Shown here: one piece after another, positions 24,124-34,789 of the stretch
Position numbering within the stretch: the stretch's first letter is position 1
Layout of the letters: each line of letters begins with the position of its first letter
Assembly: GCA_001643675.2 (NCBI GenBank)
Contig: LSRY02000029.1
Coordinates: 248,001 to 312,000, forward strand
Direction of reading: 5' to 3'
DNA from: Monocercomonoides exilis
Lineage: Eukaryota > Preaxostyla > Oxymonadida > Polymastigidae
Length of the DNA stretch: 64,000 nt
The notes under the pieces: model-generated
Seen by the model: the letters and a program-made list of their open reading frames with translations, nothing else
Databases searched by the model: none
Told to the model about the DNA's origin: nothing
Made by a program: the position numbers and the translations under genes

Positions 24124-24880
24124 AAAATATTAGCTTTTTGTTGTTTTATATGATGATTTTGATTGATTTGTTATGTTTTCGTATTTTTAAAGGAAATTTT
24201 TTATTGCTGATATCTTTATTATTATTTGTAATATGCCTAAATACACTTTTTCGTGAACATATGGAAAAACTAACAATGTGAAGTGAGAGAAAAACGTTAA
24301 AAAATATCAATCGTTCACAAATCAAAATGACATAAAAAACAAAAAGTACTTCATGATATTAATCATTTGAAAAATTGAAAACTGTCTGAAAATTTCGAAT
24401 CAGATTCATCAACTTTCAATAAAACATAATTCAATCACATAATCATTAAACAATCACCAAATATCAACTAAATATCAACAATTTTGAACAATAAAAAATA
24501 TAAGAAGAAATAGTACAATTTCAACAAATTCGTGGTATCAACGACAATTCCAAACAAAAAAGAATACTTATATAAAAAGTTCAATAACCAACTTGTCTAT
24601 TTTCCACATGTTTTTAATCCACTCACCCCTTTCTGATATTTCTCTCTCTTTGACTCAAAAAGATCAAATCCAACAAAGAAAAAAGACAGACACAATGATA
24701 AAACAACATTTCACACTCTAGTCAACTCTTCCTTCCAAAAACCTCACCCAAAGATCAATGAATTCCCTCATAACTCTCTCTATTAATGAATCTCGATAAA
24801 TACAAATATTAGCGGGACAATAACCAATATAATTATAGGGACATTATAGGGACAAAAATCACAAGAAAACAATCGGATTC
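24124..24880. other. Internal AT-rich segment of the transposon
   Basis: No ORF or family resemblance. It lies downstream of the minus-strand transposase gene and probably includes its polyadenylation signals. Confidence 0.5.
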
Positions 24881-24883
24881 TAA

Positions 24884-25013
24884 CTGTTGTGCACCTGGGA
24901 GGCTGTTCGTCGTATCCAGGTCCGGATAAAGCAGCCCGAAGGCTGCAACATCAAATACGAACAGTCATGTCCAGCACCCTTCCGATAGAGTGCCAGCTAA
25001 GCATACACAACAA
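24884..25013 (-). ncRNA. Candidate pseudoknotted structured RNA just after the USP-transposase stop
   Basis: This is a GC-rich island in AT-rich DNA, beginning within ten bases after the TAA (25022-25024). Read on the minus strand it contains the following elements. A closing helix TGTTGTG/CACAACA joins the two ends. There is a hairpin GCACTCT/AGGGTGC (24975-24994). A broken helix CTGTT+CGTAT pairs with ATACG+AACAG (24903-24965). Inside it is a perfect GCAGCC-TTCG-GGCTGC hairpin (24931-24946). The helix ACCTGG/CCAGGT (24893-24898 with 24916-24921) crosses the broken helix, so a pseudoknot is implied. The UUCG loop occurs only on the minus strand, the sense of the mRNA. I could not match hammerhead, twister or HDV consensus. 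Function unknown. Confidence 0.55.
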
Positions 25014-25021
25014 CAAGTTTC

Positions 25022-28000
25022 TTAATTGGGGACACCATTAATACAATTTTGAGATTCATTAAAAGAAGAAGAGTCAAGAAGAAGCTCAAATCTCCTTGAA
25101 AGAAGATCTTGAGAAGATTGAGAAAGAAGAGAAGAGTTAGATGATGTGATATCAGAGTGAAATGACTTTCTTGATCTTTGGACTTTTTCTTTCATTGTTG
25201 AAGATTCGAGGGCAACCAGAGAGCGTTGAGGAAGATATCCAACAGCTGAAGCACAGACAAATGAGCCCTTGCGCTCAAAATACAAGTAGTCTTTCAAGTG
25301 AGGGACTGACAATGACGGCCATGAGATTTGTTGAGATGGTACATATTCTTCAAAGTACCTCTCATGCTCAAAGTTATTGACAGATGTTGAAGATGGTGAA
25401 GAGTTTGATGATGATGTTGAGAAAATGTTTGATTGTGAAGTTGAAGAAGCTGATGTCGAAGTGTTCATATTGTTTTCGAAGAAGTTGATCAAATCATGAA
25501 GTGTGGTGATGTGTTCAGTCGAAAGATTGTTGTCGATTGCATTCACTAACGCACCAAATTCACTATCACAGATATTTTTTCCATGGTGCTCAGCGAAAAA
25601 GTTGAGTTGAGTATTTTTCTTTTTAAGAAGTTTGGATTGTTTTGAGAGGATGAAGTGAAGAAGAAAGCGATTTCGGTTGTGTGGACCAGAATCGCAGAAG
25701 AACTTAAAAGTGTGAGTGTCTGAGAAGAAGTGTCTCTTGATCACAGATTCCAGACACTCTATGACAAATCTGTGATCATTAGAAAGGCAGTCGGAGAAGA
25801 AGTTGAATGTTCTTTTTATTTGTTGATTATCAATTTTTTGAAGAGAGATGACAGTGAACTGAGATACTTGTTGATAATTAAAGAACTCTTGTTGAAGTTG
25901 ATTTTTTCTGATGGGGAGTTTCCATTTCTCTTTGAAGTCAAAGACGAAGACTGCTTCTCCCTCTTTCAGATTGTCGACAGTTGATTGATAGTGTTTTCGT
26001 TGCATTTCAGCAACAAGTCGGTGTTGACGAAGAAGTTTGAGTGTATGAAGCTCAGCAGAAGAAAGTCCATTTTTGTTTGGAGATGACTTTAATTTGTTCT
26101 CAAGATAGTTCAACTTCTCACACATTCCACAAAGGTCAGTTCGTCTTTTCGCTTTAGAGAAGTTTGTTGTTAGCTTGTAGAAATGGGAAAGAGAAACTTT
26201 GATATTGGTTTCTTCTGAAAACTCTTTCCATAATTTTGTCTTGGGCTTGAAGATTAATCTTTTCTCATTGGGAGAAAAGATGCCCGTTTTCTTTTTTCTT
26301 TCATTTAGTGCTTCCAATCCATATGAAGATGTGATTGATGAAGAAAGTTGTGAAATGGAAGTTGTTCGAGGAGATGGTGTGACGAATGGAGACGATGATG
26401 ATGATGTTGTTGTTGTTGATGTGTTATTTAAAGTGTTGTTATTGGATGTTTCTGAAGAAGAGGAGGAACCACCAAATTGAATAGTTGAAAACGTTGGTTT
26501 TGTTTTTTCTTTGGTATAGAATGAGAGTGATGGATTGTAACCTTGTGCGTAAAGATCCTTCCATGCCTTTGTCCAATTATCTATGTTCAGTTCTGTCACA
26601 TCAGCATCGTTGCAAATATTCCATGAGACATCGTTTCCTCTATTTCTTTTGATGACAGCGATATAATGACCATTTCTTTGATCCAACTGTTTATGAAGAA
26701 TTTGCCCAACAAAATGATAAAAATACACTTCTTTGTAGTTCTCCAGGAGATGTTGAAAATTATCATTTGAAAATCCTTTGCAAAACGAACGCTGATTCAC
26801 TCTATCGGTTTCCATGACGAAGGTTTTTGAAGGTACAGAGCAAGAAGTTTCAGTGCATTCGTGACAGATGGCTAGAACCTCTGGAAATGCGGCCATTTCC
26901 TCCCATCGAGCAGCACAGCATTTCTCTTTGCATTCATCGCAATAAACATTGTTCTTTCCATCCAAAATTTCTGTTGCAAAAAGTGAAGATAAACCTTTGT
27001 GAGGTGATGATGCATTGATGACAATATTGCAACAAGATTCATTAAAATGATTTGAAACTTTTTGACATTTTTGACATTTGAAATGTGTAATGAGCACTGG
27101 ATTGAAGGTGTCCTTTTTAATTATCTTATTATCTTGAAGAAGTTGATGAAGATTTTCAAACGCCGCAGTAACATTCTGTTGCTGTCTGCTGCTGTATCCG
27201 CAAAATGTTTCCCATTTGTTGATCAGTGATGGGGCCCACGAACGCACTAATGTTCCATCTTTAGCAAGTTGTTGACAAACACTCAAAATACGAGAAGATA
27301 AATTGTTTTTTGATGTTGTGTTTGTTATAATTGATTGTTTTTGTGAAGTTATTGAAGAGAAGCATTGAAGGAGAGAGGCAAGATAGCAAGTGTTTCCAAG
27401 ATTTTCCAATCCTTTCTTTGTTTTTGATGAAGCAATTGAAGCGGTTTTGACACTTGAAGAAATTGATGGAGAAGGAGAACAAGTTGAAGAATAAATATCC
27501 ATTGTGTTTCTGTTGTTCATGATACGCGAAGAATTTTCATGATTAGAAAAAATTCTATTGTCTTCGCGGGTTTTATGTTGAGATGGAGAAGTGATGCTGT
27601 CTTTAACAAATGAAGACAGAAGATCTTGAAATGCAAGTGGAGGAATTAGAGTGGGAGAAGAAACATATTCTAGAAATTGCTCGCTCACCCTCACATTTTC
27701 ATTTCTATTGGATGAAGAAGAATTGCCAGTTATAATCGTATTTTTCGATATGTTTTGTTGCTTTTTGGATAAAGAGGAAGAGAAAGAGGAAGAGGAAGAG
27801 GAAGAAGAGGAGGAAGAGGAAGAGGAAGAGGAAGAAGAGGAGGAAGAGGAAGAGGAAGAGGAAGAAGAGGAGGAAGAGGAAGAGGAAGAGGAAGAAGAGG
27901 AGGAAGAGGAAGAGGAAGAGGAAGAGGAAGAGGAAGAGGAAGAGGAAGAAGAGGAAGAGGAAAATGAATTATTTGAAGAGGAAGAAGAATTGGTTAAAGA

Positions 28001-29061
28001 AGAAGGATTTTGAGAAGAAGAGGAAGAGGAAGAGGAAGAGGAAGAGGAAGAGGAAGAGGAAGAAGAAGAAGAGGAGGAAGAAGAAGAAGTTGATGATTTT
28101 TTTGTTTTGAAGAATTTGTGAATTGGGATGGGCGAAGGAGAAGAATTACGTTTATGACATGATTTGTTTGTTTTTCTTTTTGTTGACTCCCTTTCTCTCC
28201 TTATTGGAGTGCTGATTGGTGTATCAACAGGTTGAGAAGGTGAAGTATTTGTTGATGAAGTATTATTTTCTGAAACGACATTTGATTTTTCATTTTGTTT
28301 TGATGAAAAAGAAGAAGAAGAAGATTGTTTTTTGATTGAAGAAGAATTTTCCGTTATTATCTCATCTTCCCACGCTGCTTCATCAATAAATCTTGCGTAA
28401 TCTGGCTCCGCTCGCTGCTTTTTCTTTGCTGATTGAAGCGAAGTTGAAGCTTCAGTTGAATGGGCCAACATCCAGTTGTTGCCCTTTTCCCAGTCCTGTT
28501 CATTCAAACCTAAATAAACAGAGAAAATTATTTGTCAAAAAAAATATTATAAAATTCAAACCACTTTTGCAAAACGGAAGATGAGGTTTTTCAGGAGGGA
28601 TGATAAATCCTTGGTTTTTCTTTAATGTTTGTTTCGCATAAATAAATTTGCCTTCTGTCACATCATATCCATAGTCTTGTAAATCGGATAATGATGTGTT
28701 TCGAGACAACGCCTGTAGCATTGTTGTCTGAGTGTGCAACTGGGCGTTGTTATACACCACAGACAAGTCTTCAAGCAGCTTAATGTGATATTCTGTTAGA
28801 AAAAAAAATAAATAATAAACAAAAAAATAAGAAAATGACAAGGATGACAGTTCAGAAGATATTCTATATGAAACTTGTTACAATAAAAATCAAACCGTTC
28901 AATGACTTCAGCAAATTGTTAATAACTGAAGATGATTGCCTGTAAGTGTAAAACAAATAGACAAGCAATGAATCAACGTCATCTCCACCGATGCGTTCAA
29001 TTTCATTCCATAAAACTTTGCATTTTGAATTAAGAGTTGATTGAGGTTTCGAAAAAGACAT
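25022..29061 (-). CDS. USP-transposase fusion: C19 ubiquitin protease domain plus DDE-type transposase core
   Basis: The model is complement(join(25022..28509, 28562..28792, 28896..29061)), 1,294 residues. Introns of 103 and 52 nt begin GTTTGA and end CTAACAG and TTTAG, and splicing restores frame. The N-terminal 140 residues (TTMLQALSRNTSLSDLQ...) are helical, like the N-terminal part of a transposase. A long polyserine linker follows. The USP domain has a Cys box GLENLGNTCYLASLLQCF near 498, zinc-knuckle pairs FKCQKCQK and VYCDECKEKC, and a His box GHYIAVIKRN near 745. After another Ser/Thr linker comes a transposase-like region: CGMC zinc pair, VFDFKEKW near 985, FFCDSGPHNRNRF near 1068 and NFFAEHHGKNICDSEFG near 1105, giving candidate acidic residues. 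The protein is intact and lies inside perfect inverted repeats. Confidence 0.85.
27772..28091. repeat. GAGGAA/GAAGAGGAG minisatellite encoding polyserine
   Basis: Purine repeats on the plus strand with a higher-order unit of about 45-60 bp, repeated three times at 27780-27900. In the gene sense they read TCC/TCT serine codons, producing about a hundred serines between the transposase N-terminus and the USP domain. Length is likely variable between copies. Confidence 0.9.
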
Positions 29062-29373
29062 AATTGGGATTTTTTTGAATTTTTTATGGGAAAAAGCACA
29101 TGCAATTTCATTAATGACAAAGCGTCATTTTTGAGTGAAATTTTCAAATGCAAGTTTGTTGATTTCACAGATAAGAAAAAATGAAATGAAAAATCAATTA
29201 TTCAGAAATTAATTCAATAATTTTTATAAATGAAAAATTATTCCGAAATTTCATCATCAGCAATAACTCCAAAGTGTAAAAATCAATGTGGGAAAAAGTT
29301 ATTAAACCATTGTCATTAAAAAATTAAAATAAAGAAAAACAATAAATTCAATTTTATTCATTTTCTAAATAAT
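29062..29373. promoter_or_regulatory. Upstream region of the USP-transposase gene
   Basis: 312 AT-rich bases between the start codon (29059-29061) and the right inverted repeat. The promoter must lie here or in the arm. No specific motif is recognised. Confidence 0.4.
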
Positions 29374-29980
29374 GATCACAAAAGAGGTCACTAATTTTTC
29401 TTCGGATTTTGCAACAAACAGACATTAAAAGATGTGGGGAAGCTGTCTGCGTGGAAATCTGAGAAAAAATTAGTGACCACTTTTGTGATCGCCAGTCATT
29501 TAGAAAAACACTTTTATTAAGGTTCTCATCAGATTCGATCCGTTGAACGATCGGAACTATTATAAAACTGAAAATTGAAATGACTGGCGATCACAAAAGT
29601 GGTCACTAATTTTTTCTCAGATTTCCACGCAGACAGCTTCCCCACATCTTTTAATGTCTGTTTGTTGCAAAATCCGAAGAAAAATTAGTGACCACTTTTG
29701 TGATCGAGATTTTTAATTTCACATATTTTCAGGAAAATGGAACGTATTTATAATTTTTTTGTATTTTATTGTGTCAAAAATAAATATGCATTAATTTTCA
29801 TGTGGATATTTTTGTGAGCAAAGCGCAAAGCAATTAATGTGTTTGAACCATATTCTCATTTTATTTCTATTAAAAAAGCTGCAATAATAGCAACCAATAC
29901 GATTTTTTTCATAAATAATTTGTCAGCCCGAGATGGAATATCAGTGAAAATGAAAGAATAATAATTCATCTTTCAGAAAT
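29374..29980. repeat. Right 607-bp inverted repeat of the transposon
   Basis: Reverse complement of the left arm, with 117-bp units at 29374-29490 and 29589-29705. It ends ...CTTTCAGAAAT at 29980. Unlike the left arm, the palindrome does not extend past the inner end. Confidence 0.93.
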
Positions 29981-30979
29981 GCATCTGAAACTGCATTTTT
30001 TTCATCGAATTTTTATATGGAGATTCATTGCGTTCAGTGACTGAACAACAATTTTGTTCGCATTTCAATATATAGAACATTTGATGCTTATAACAGACGT
30101 CAAATATCAAATAGAATTTGAGTCTTCATGCTCTTATTCTTCTTAGTCATTTGAAATATAACTATTTCAATCATGCACCAGTTTGAAGCTTCAACATTTC
30201 ATTCATCCACAACGCTGATGCGATATAATATTCTTCTTTTGCATCACGAGGATTTCACTTTTTCCTGTTTGCTGAGATTTTCAAATATGACTTATTCCGA
30301 TTGCACCACAACAATGCATTCTACTCCTGCTGTAAATGTCTTCAAATCCATTTTTTGCTCGTATAATTCTTCTTCTTCCTCATCTTTCATATTCGTTTCC
30401 TTCGTCTTTATCGTAGTCGTCTTCTCTTCCTTTCAGTCTTCTTTTTCTCCACAAAATTCAGAATGTGTTCATTTTGTTAATATGTTTCATCGTCTTCCTC
30501 ATCCTCTTTGCCTTCCTATTCTTCGTCTCTCATCTTCATAAACAATCACCTTATATGCTTGCTTTCTCAGCACAACGATTAAGCAACCTTTTCACATCAT
30601 TCCGTTCGTCCGCTGTTTTCCGCAATCTTTATCTTCTCCTTCTCTTTCTTCTTCTTTTCGATATAATCAAAATTACCAATAAACTTCTTAAAGAAAATGA
30701 TAAAAAGTCTTCTTTCACTTCTTCTTCTTCCTCTTCGTCTTCGTCTTCCTATTCTTCTTCTTCTTCTGTCTTCTTCTTCTTCTTCCTCTTCCAAATTTCT
30801 GGTTTTTTGATGAAAACAAACCTTCCTCCAATGCCTTCACGAAAAGAAAATGATGGAAAAGGTAATAACAGAAAGGAAGGAAGAAGAAGAAGAAAAGAAG
30901 AAGAAGAAGAGAATGCAAAGCATGTTGCAGCTCCGGAGAATTTTCACAACGAACTAACTCGAATGTTTGAGAAGACATC
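29981..30979. other. Gene-poor DNA with TTC/GAA repeats
   Basis: Right flank of the transposon, with a (TTC)n-rich patch at 30715-30790 and purine runs at 30870-30915. A plus frame 30465-31031 is low-complexity. I cannot support a gene. Confidence 0.4.
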
Positions 30980-31300
30980 CACTAAGGAGAAAGACAAGCG
31001 GAAGATGAATGAAAAGATTCCCAGAGAATGAGCTGACTGTGGAGGTGAAGCGGGAGATTTAGGAAAAATGGATGATGGCTTTCTTTCAAGCAGAAGAGAG
31101 AGAGAGACGAAGGAGGTGAAGGAATATAAAATGCTTTGATTTCTGGTGGATTGTTATCTTCATAGGACAGCACGAGCAGAATGGGACCAAGCTTGTTAGC
31201 GATGGAAGTTGTAAAAAAAGCAGCAAATGCAGATGAAACATATGGATCTTCCTCCTGGTCCAGTCACAAAACATATTTAGCTGAAGTTGGTTCAATTTTT
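30980..31300 (-). pseudogene. Minus-strand coding relic
   Basis: Frames on the minus strand give protein-like text (FTTSIANKLGPILLVLSYED, EEDPYVSSAFAAF), split over two frames with stops. The text NKLGPILLVLSYEDNNPPEI may come from a surface protein, but no family is recognised. Confidence 0.35.
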
Positions 31301-31639
31301 GAGAACAAAAAATCCGAAATTGACAATATCTGCTAATTACAATTGCTGCTGAAGAAGAAGAAGAAAGAGAGGCAAAGGGTCGATAATCCGGGAAGAGAAG
31401 GAGAGGAAGGTGCGCTGACAGTGCTTGTGGCGCAAAGGAGGTTTGATGGGAGTGACGGAGCAGACTCAGAAATGGAGGAGATTAACGTCATCCAATACTC
31501 GCAACATGTACAGAATACTTTGTGTGCTTTTCGCGACAGCTTTCTGTGCGCTCCATCACCGAGGCCTTCGTCTGACCCTCAGTTCGCAATAGATTCATTT
31601 CGGAGGAAGCAGTAGAAGGAGTGGGCTCCTGAGATTCCT

Positions 31640-32192
31640 CAAGTTAACATCGAATGCTCACTGTTTGTTTCGTGTGTGGTGTAGGATGTGAAAATGAATC
31701 TGTTCTATGAACAGAATGAGAACTCGATTTGGAATGGCCGGTCGTCGGTAACGGATGAGAAATTTGAGGCGAATGACCCGCTCATCTTATTCACAGGCAC
31801 CATTGCGAAGATCTCTTGAAAGTGCCGCTTTCTGCGCTGCATGGACAGGCGCAATGGAAGAGAGTATGGAAGCTTCGTGTGGTTGTAATTTTGCGATTAC
31901 ACGGACCAGATAGAGAAGAATGTGGTGGAAGCAGCAGAGAAGAGGGGAAATGGAAGCTTCAGTGGAATCTACCAGTCTGAGTTGGATTTTTTGTTGTCTG
32001 ATTCGAGCAGGGTAGAAACACAGGCGTAGAAGTTTATCATATAGCCAAAGAGGATTGCGAATGAAAAGCAGACTTAGTTCACGTCACAGAACAAGGAAAC
32101 AGTCGAAGAGGCGAAGTTGGACGCGCCCAGTGCAGCAAGCTTCATGAGACTTGTAAATGAAAATGTCTATCTTTGGGGGAAATTAGCTATTA
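31640..32192 (+). pseudogene. Coding relic with five nonsense codons in one frame
   Basis: From ATG 31694 one plus frame reads MNLFYEQNENSIWNGRSS and continues for about 165 codons with exon-like composition (for example EKNVVEAAEKRGNGSFSG, SAASFMRLVNENVYLWG). It contains TGA at 31817-31819, then one TAA and three TAG, without an obvious frameshift. Most stops fit single C-to-T or G-to-A changes from Gln, Arg or Trp codons. The family is not recognised. Confidence 0.45.
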
Positions 32193-32832
32193 ACATACAA
32201 GATTGACTAGATTTTCAAAGAAGAAAGATTTTTGGAAAGAGATGAGAGCCAAAGGCTGCGGATGTTCTGAGCTCGACGAGAGAAAAAACAGAATTTCAAA
32301 CGGATCAATGCTGGTGATGGAGAAGATTGGAATAAATGTTTGTGTTTATTTTCTTTTTATTTAACAAAGAAATATTATCAATTTATAATAAATTGCTTAT
32401 TTTTATTTTTTATTTCATATTCTTTTGAAAATTTTGAACTATTTGCTTTTATTTTTCTCTTTTTCTTGTGAACAGACATTCTTGACAGGGATTTGTTAGT
32501 TGATCGCATTGGTCATTTTGTGAGTGTGTGCATTGACAACCGGCATCGAAATGCCTGTCTGAACTGCCTCTGCATAGAAATCATTGAAACACCTTATCTT
32601 TCCACTCTGTTGTGACTCACACAAACAATCTCCATTAAATTCTGTGCGAGAAACAATGAAGGCACAATTCCTCATTTTATAAGGTTTTCTGTATTATTCA
32701 ATCATTTGTTATTTTTTGCTTTTATTCCATTTCTTGTTTGCAAATTAATTTTTTTCAATATTTTATTTCAATTAATTCAATCTAATAATATTCTTACATA
32801 TGAATCATCTCTCATTTAATCACTTTTTTTTA
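32193..32832. other. Gene-poor AT-rich stretch
   Basis: Nothing supportable. A short GC-richer patch near 32475-32650 may be another worn remnant. Confidence 0.45.
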
Positions 32833-33150
32833 TCAGTTTCGATCGCGAAGCATGGACTGCGGATCTCTTCCAGGATAGCTTCTCAGAGTTTCTGCTGCCA
32901 TTGGAAACAGAACAGAAAAAAAAGACTGAACAATGTGCCATCTCCACCGCACCATTTGCTTCAACAGATATTTCTGTGACGCCGATGACTGCCTCCTTTC
33001 CACACACGCTGGCTTTCTCTTTTCAGAGTCCACTTTTGATATCTTCTCTTCATCATCAATACCTTCTTCTTCTTCTTCCTTTTTTTTTGCGTCGTTCATT
33101 TCCCAGTCCCCCTTAATTGTATCGTCCTCTGATGATGATGCTGTTAGCAT
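32833..33150 (-). pseudogene. Possible C-terminal coding fragment
   Basis: The minus frame has an acidic start, then RKPACVERRQSSASQKYLLK and a tail PMAAETLRSYPGRDPQSML before the stop. Composition is exon-like. There is no partner exon and no family match, and an overlapping plus frame is Ser/Leu-rich, so the strand is not certain. Confidence 0.3.
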
Positions 33151-33626
33151 CAGGTGGGTATTGGAAGTTGCATCATTCTCATCTCTTCCTCCTCATTCTC
33201 TTATTCTAATCCTTCTTCTTCTCTCTCCTCCTTCTCGACCTCCTTCCACTTTCAACGCTTTCTGCAAATTTCTTCTTTTGCTGGATAAGGAGCTCTCCAA
33301 AAGAGAAGAAGAAGATGAAGGAGGAGAAATTGAGAGAGAAAGAAAGTGACAAAGATTAGAAATAGCATGTTTCAACTTTAATAATTTCTTATCGTATTAT
33401 ACACACAAAAACTATTCTGTTGCTTCAACTGCATCTTCCTCTTCACCTTCAGCTTCCTTGTCTTCTTTGTCTTTTTCCACGCAACATTCTATTGCACCTT
33501 CTTCAGAAGACACATCGCTTTGCGCGGACTCTTGCAGTACATCTTTGATAGCCAGCAATACATTTCTTTGATACCAAGTATTCTTTCCACGCATTCATTA
33601 TCAGCTGTATGCCCGTTGATAAAGAT

Positions 33627-34060
33627 TTATAAATCGAAATTCCAATTACCGAATGCTTCTGTTCTGTCATGTCCAACAGCCGAGTTGTCTTTCTGAGTGA
33701 TGTTTCCCATGAAGGCGAACAAGGGCTCTTTCACAGAAGCGACAAATGATTCACACACAAAATACATATCTCTTCCGACACAGGCCTTGTTGGCTGAAAA
33801 CACGATATTGGTGATGGAAAAGGTTGTGGATGACACTTCTGAATTATCCTTGAACTCGATCATGAGAGCACCGCCTCTTCCTCCAGAACTTGTATCCTCG
33901 CTCACAGAGCAGCTGGAGAAGGTGGAATCACTCGCCGAAAATATGTTGGCAGAGACAGATGAGGCGAATGAGATGCACCCGCCATTGGTGGGAATCTGTT
34001 GGCGTTGTGGAGCTGAGTCGATGTTGGCGATTGTGCAGTTGGTGAGGGAGAGGGAGAGGG
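33627..34060 (-). pseudogene. Fragment of a beta-helix surface-protein gene
   Basis: The minus strand reads SLTNCTIANIDSAP, GGCISFASSVSANIF, STFSSCSVSED, GGRGGALMIEF, FSANKACVGRDMYFVC. These are the same alternating motifs (F-x-x-C, GG(G/A)(L/I), NKA..G.D(M/I)(F/Y)V) found in the beta-helix repeats of the 2,610-residue protein at 44508-52340 (for example NKAKWGSDIFVDS). Both ends are lost, so it is a dead fragment from the same family. Confidence 0.7.
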
Positions 34061-34499
34061 CAGGGGAGTTGGCAATTAATGAAGAAATGAAAGAAGAGAG
34101 AAGAAGAAACGAAGGATGAATGGAATGAATTCCATTGTATATAAAGGAGCGATAGAGGGTGTGTGTTGAATGAGAATTTCAAAGAAACAATAATGAAAAA
34201 TTTTGGACGAAGAACAAAGAGGATGGAGAGAGAAGTCAATAAGTGATAAGATCAGGAGAAGAGAGAGAAATAGATGAATTTGAATCCACTGTTGTTCTTA
34301 GCAATATTTTCTTTTCCACAATTCCATCCAGTTACTGAATCACTAGACTGGAACGGATAATTTGTTATGTTGAAACATAATTAATAATAGATAACGAACT
34401 GTTCTCTTTTTTTGAATATCAAAAAAAATAATAAAAAATAAAAAAGAAAAAATTTATACATATTTTTGACTTTTCCAATATCTTTTCATTTTTATTTTC
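34061..34499. other. AT-rich stretch without gene
   Basis: No supported feature. Confidence 0.45.
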
Positions 34500-34788
34500 C
34501 AATTATTAGTTCTGTTTGGAAAGTTGAGAAACTTGACTTTTTCATTTTGAAGTTTTATTTATTCGTTTTTTGAAATTTTAAAAAAACTTGATCTGAAATT
34601 TCCCATTTTCTCTCTAAACATAAAAGAGGTGTGGTTTTTGCATATGAAAATAAAACAAATATTTATAACAGAAATAAAAGTTAAATACTTGCAAAAAATC
34701 AATTTTTCCCTATGATCAATAAATACCGTTATAAATTTTATTTTTTCGATTTTTGATCTTTTTTTATGATATCAAAAAAAATCACCCA
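34500..34788. mobile_element. Worn dispersed element, copy A (end motif GGGTGATTTTTTTTGATATCA)
   Basis: It shares ordered blocks with 40455-40737: GTTGAGAAACTTGA, AATAAAACAAATAT, AAAAATCAATTT, TTTTTTCGATTTTTGATCTT and the shared end GATATCAAAAAAAATCACCC. The opposite end is not clear. No ORF. Confidence 0.6.
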
Positions 34789-34789
34789 A

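Larger units (their letters stand above)
23490..29980 (-). mobile_element. 6.5-kb DNA transposon with 607-bp perfect inverted repeats and a USP-transposase gene
   Basis: Left arm 23490-24096 and right arm 29374-29980 are inverted copies of equal length (607 bp). I compared them line by line and saw no mismatch. Between them lies one intact three-exon minus-strand gene (25022-29061) plus a structured segment after its stop. The perfect arms and intact ORF point to recent insertion. No clear target duplication is visible just outside (ACAAACAT before, GCATCTGA after), so the true ends may lie slightly elsewhere. The nested 117-bp units could be transposase-binding modules or small elements inserted into the arms. 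The class is uncertain: the foldback-like arms recall MULE/foldback elements, while the core protein resembles an uncharacterised DDE group. Confidence 0.85.

Noticed and set aside
24884-25013. The structured island as a hammerhead, twister or HDV-like ribozyme, or as a tRNA
   Set aside because: CTGATGA/GAAA, twister core and tRNA T-arm motifs are absent. It is kept as an unclassified structured RNA.
27651-28013. Polyglutamate plus-strand ORF
   Set aside because: Reverse reading of the polyserine repeat in the USP-transposase gene.
11106-34788. A giant transposon bounded by inverted GGGTGATTTTTTTTGATATCA motifs 23 kb apart
   Set aside because: The motif occurs at several other sites and no replication or capsid-type genes lie between. 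Separate small elements explain it better.
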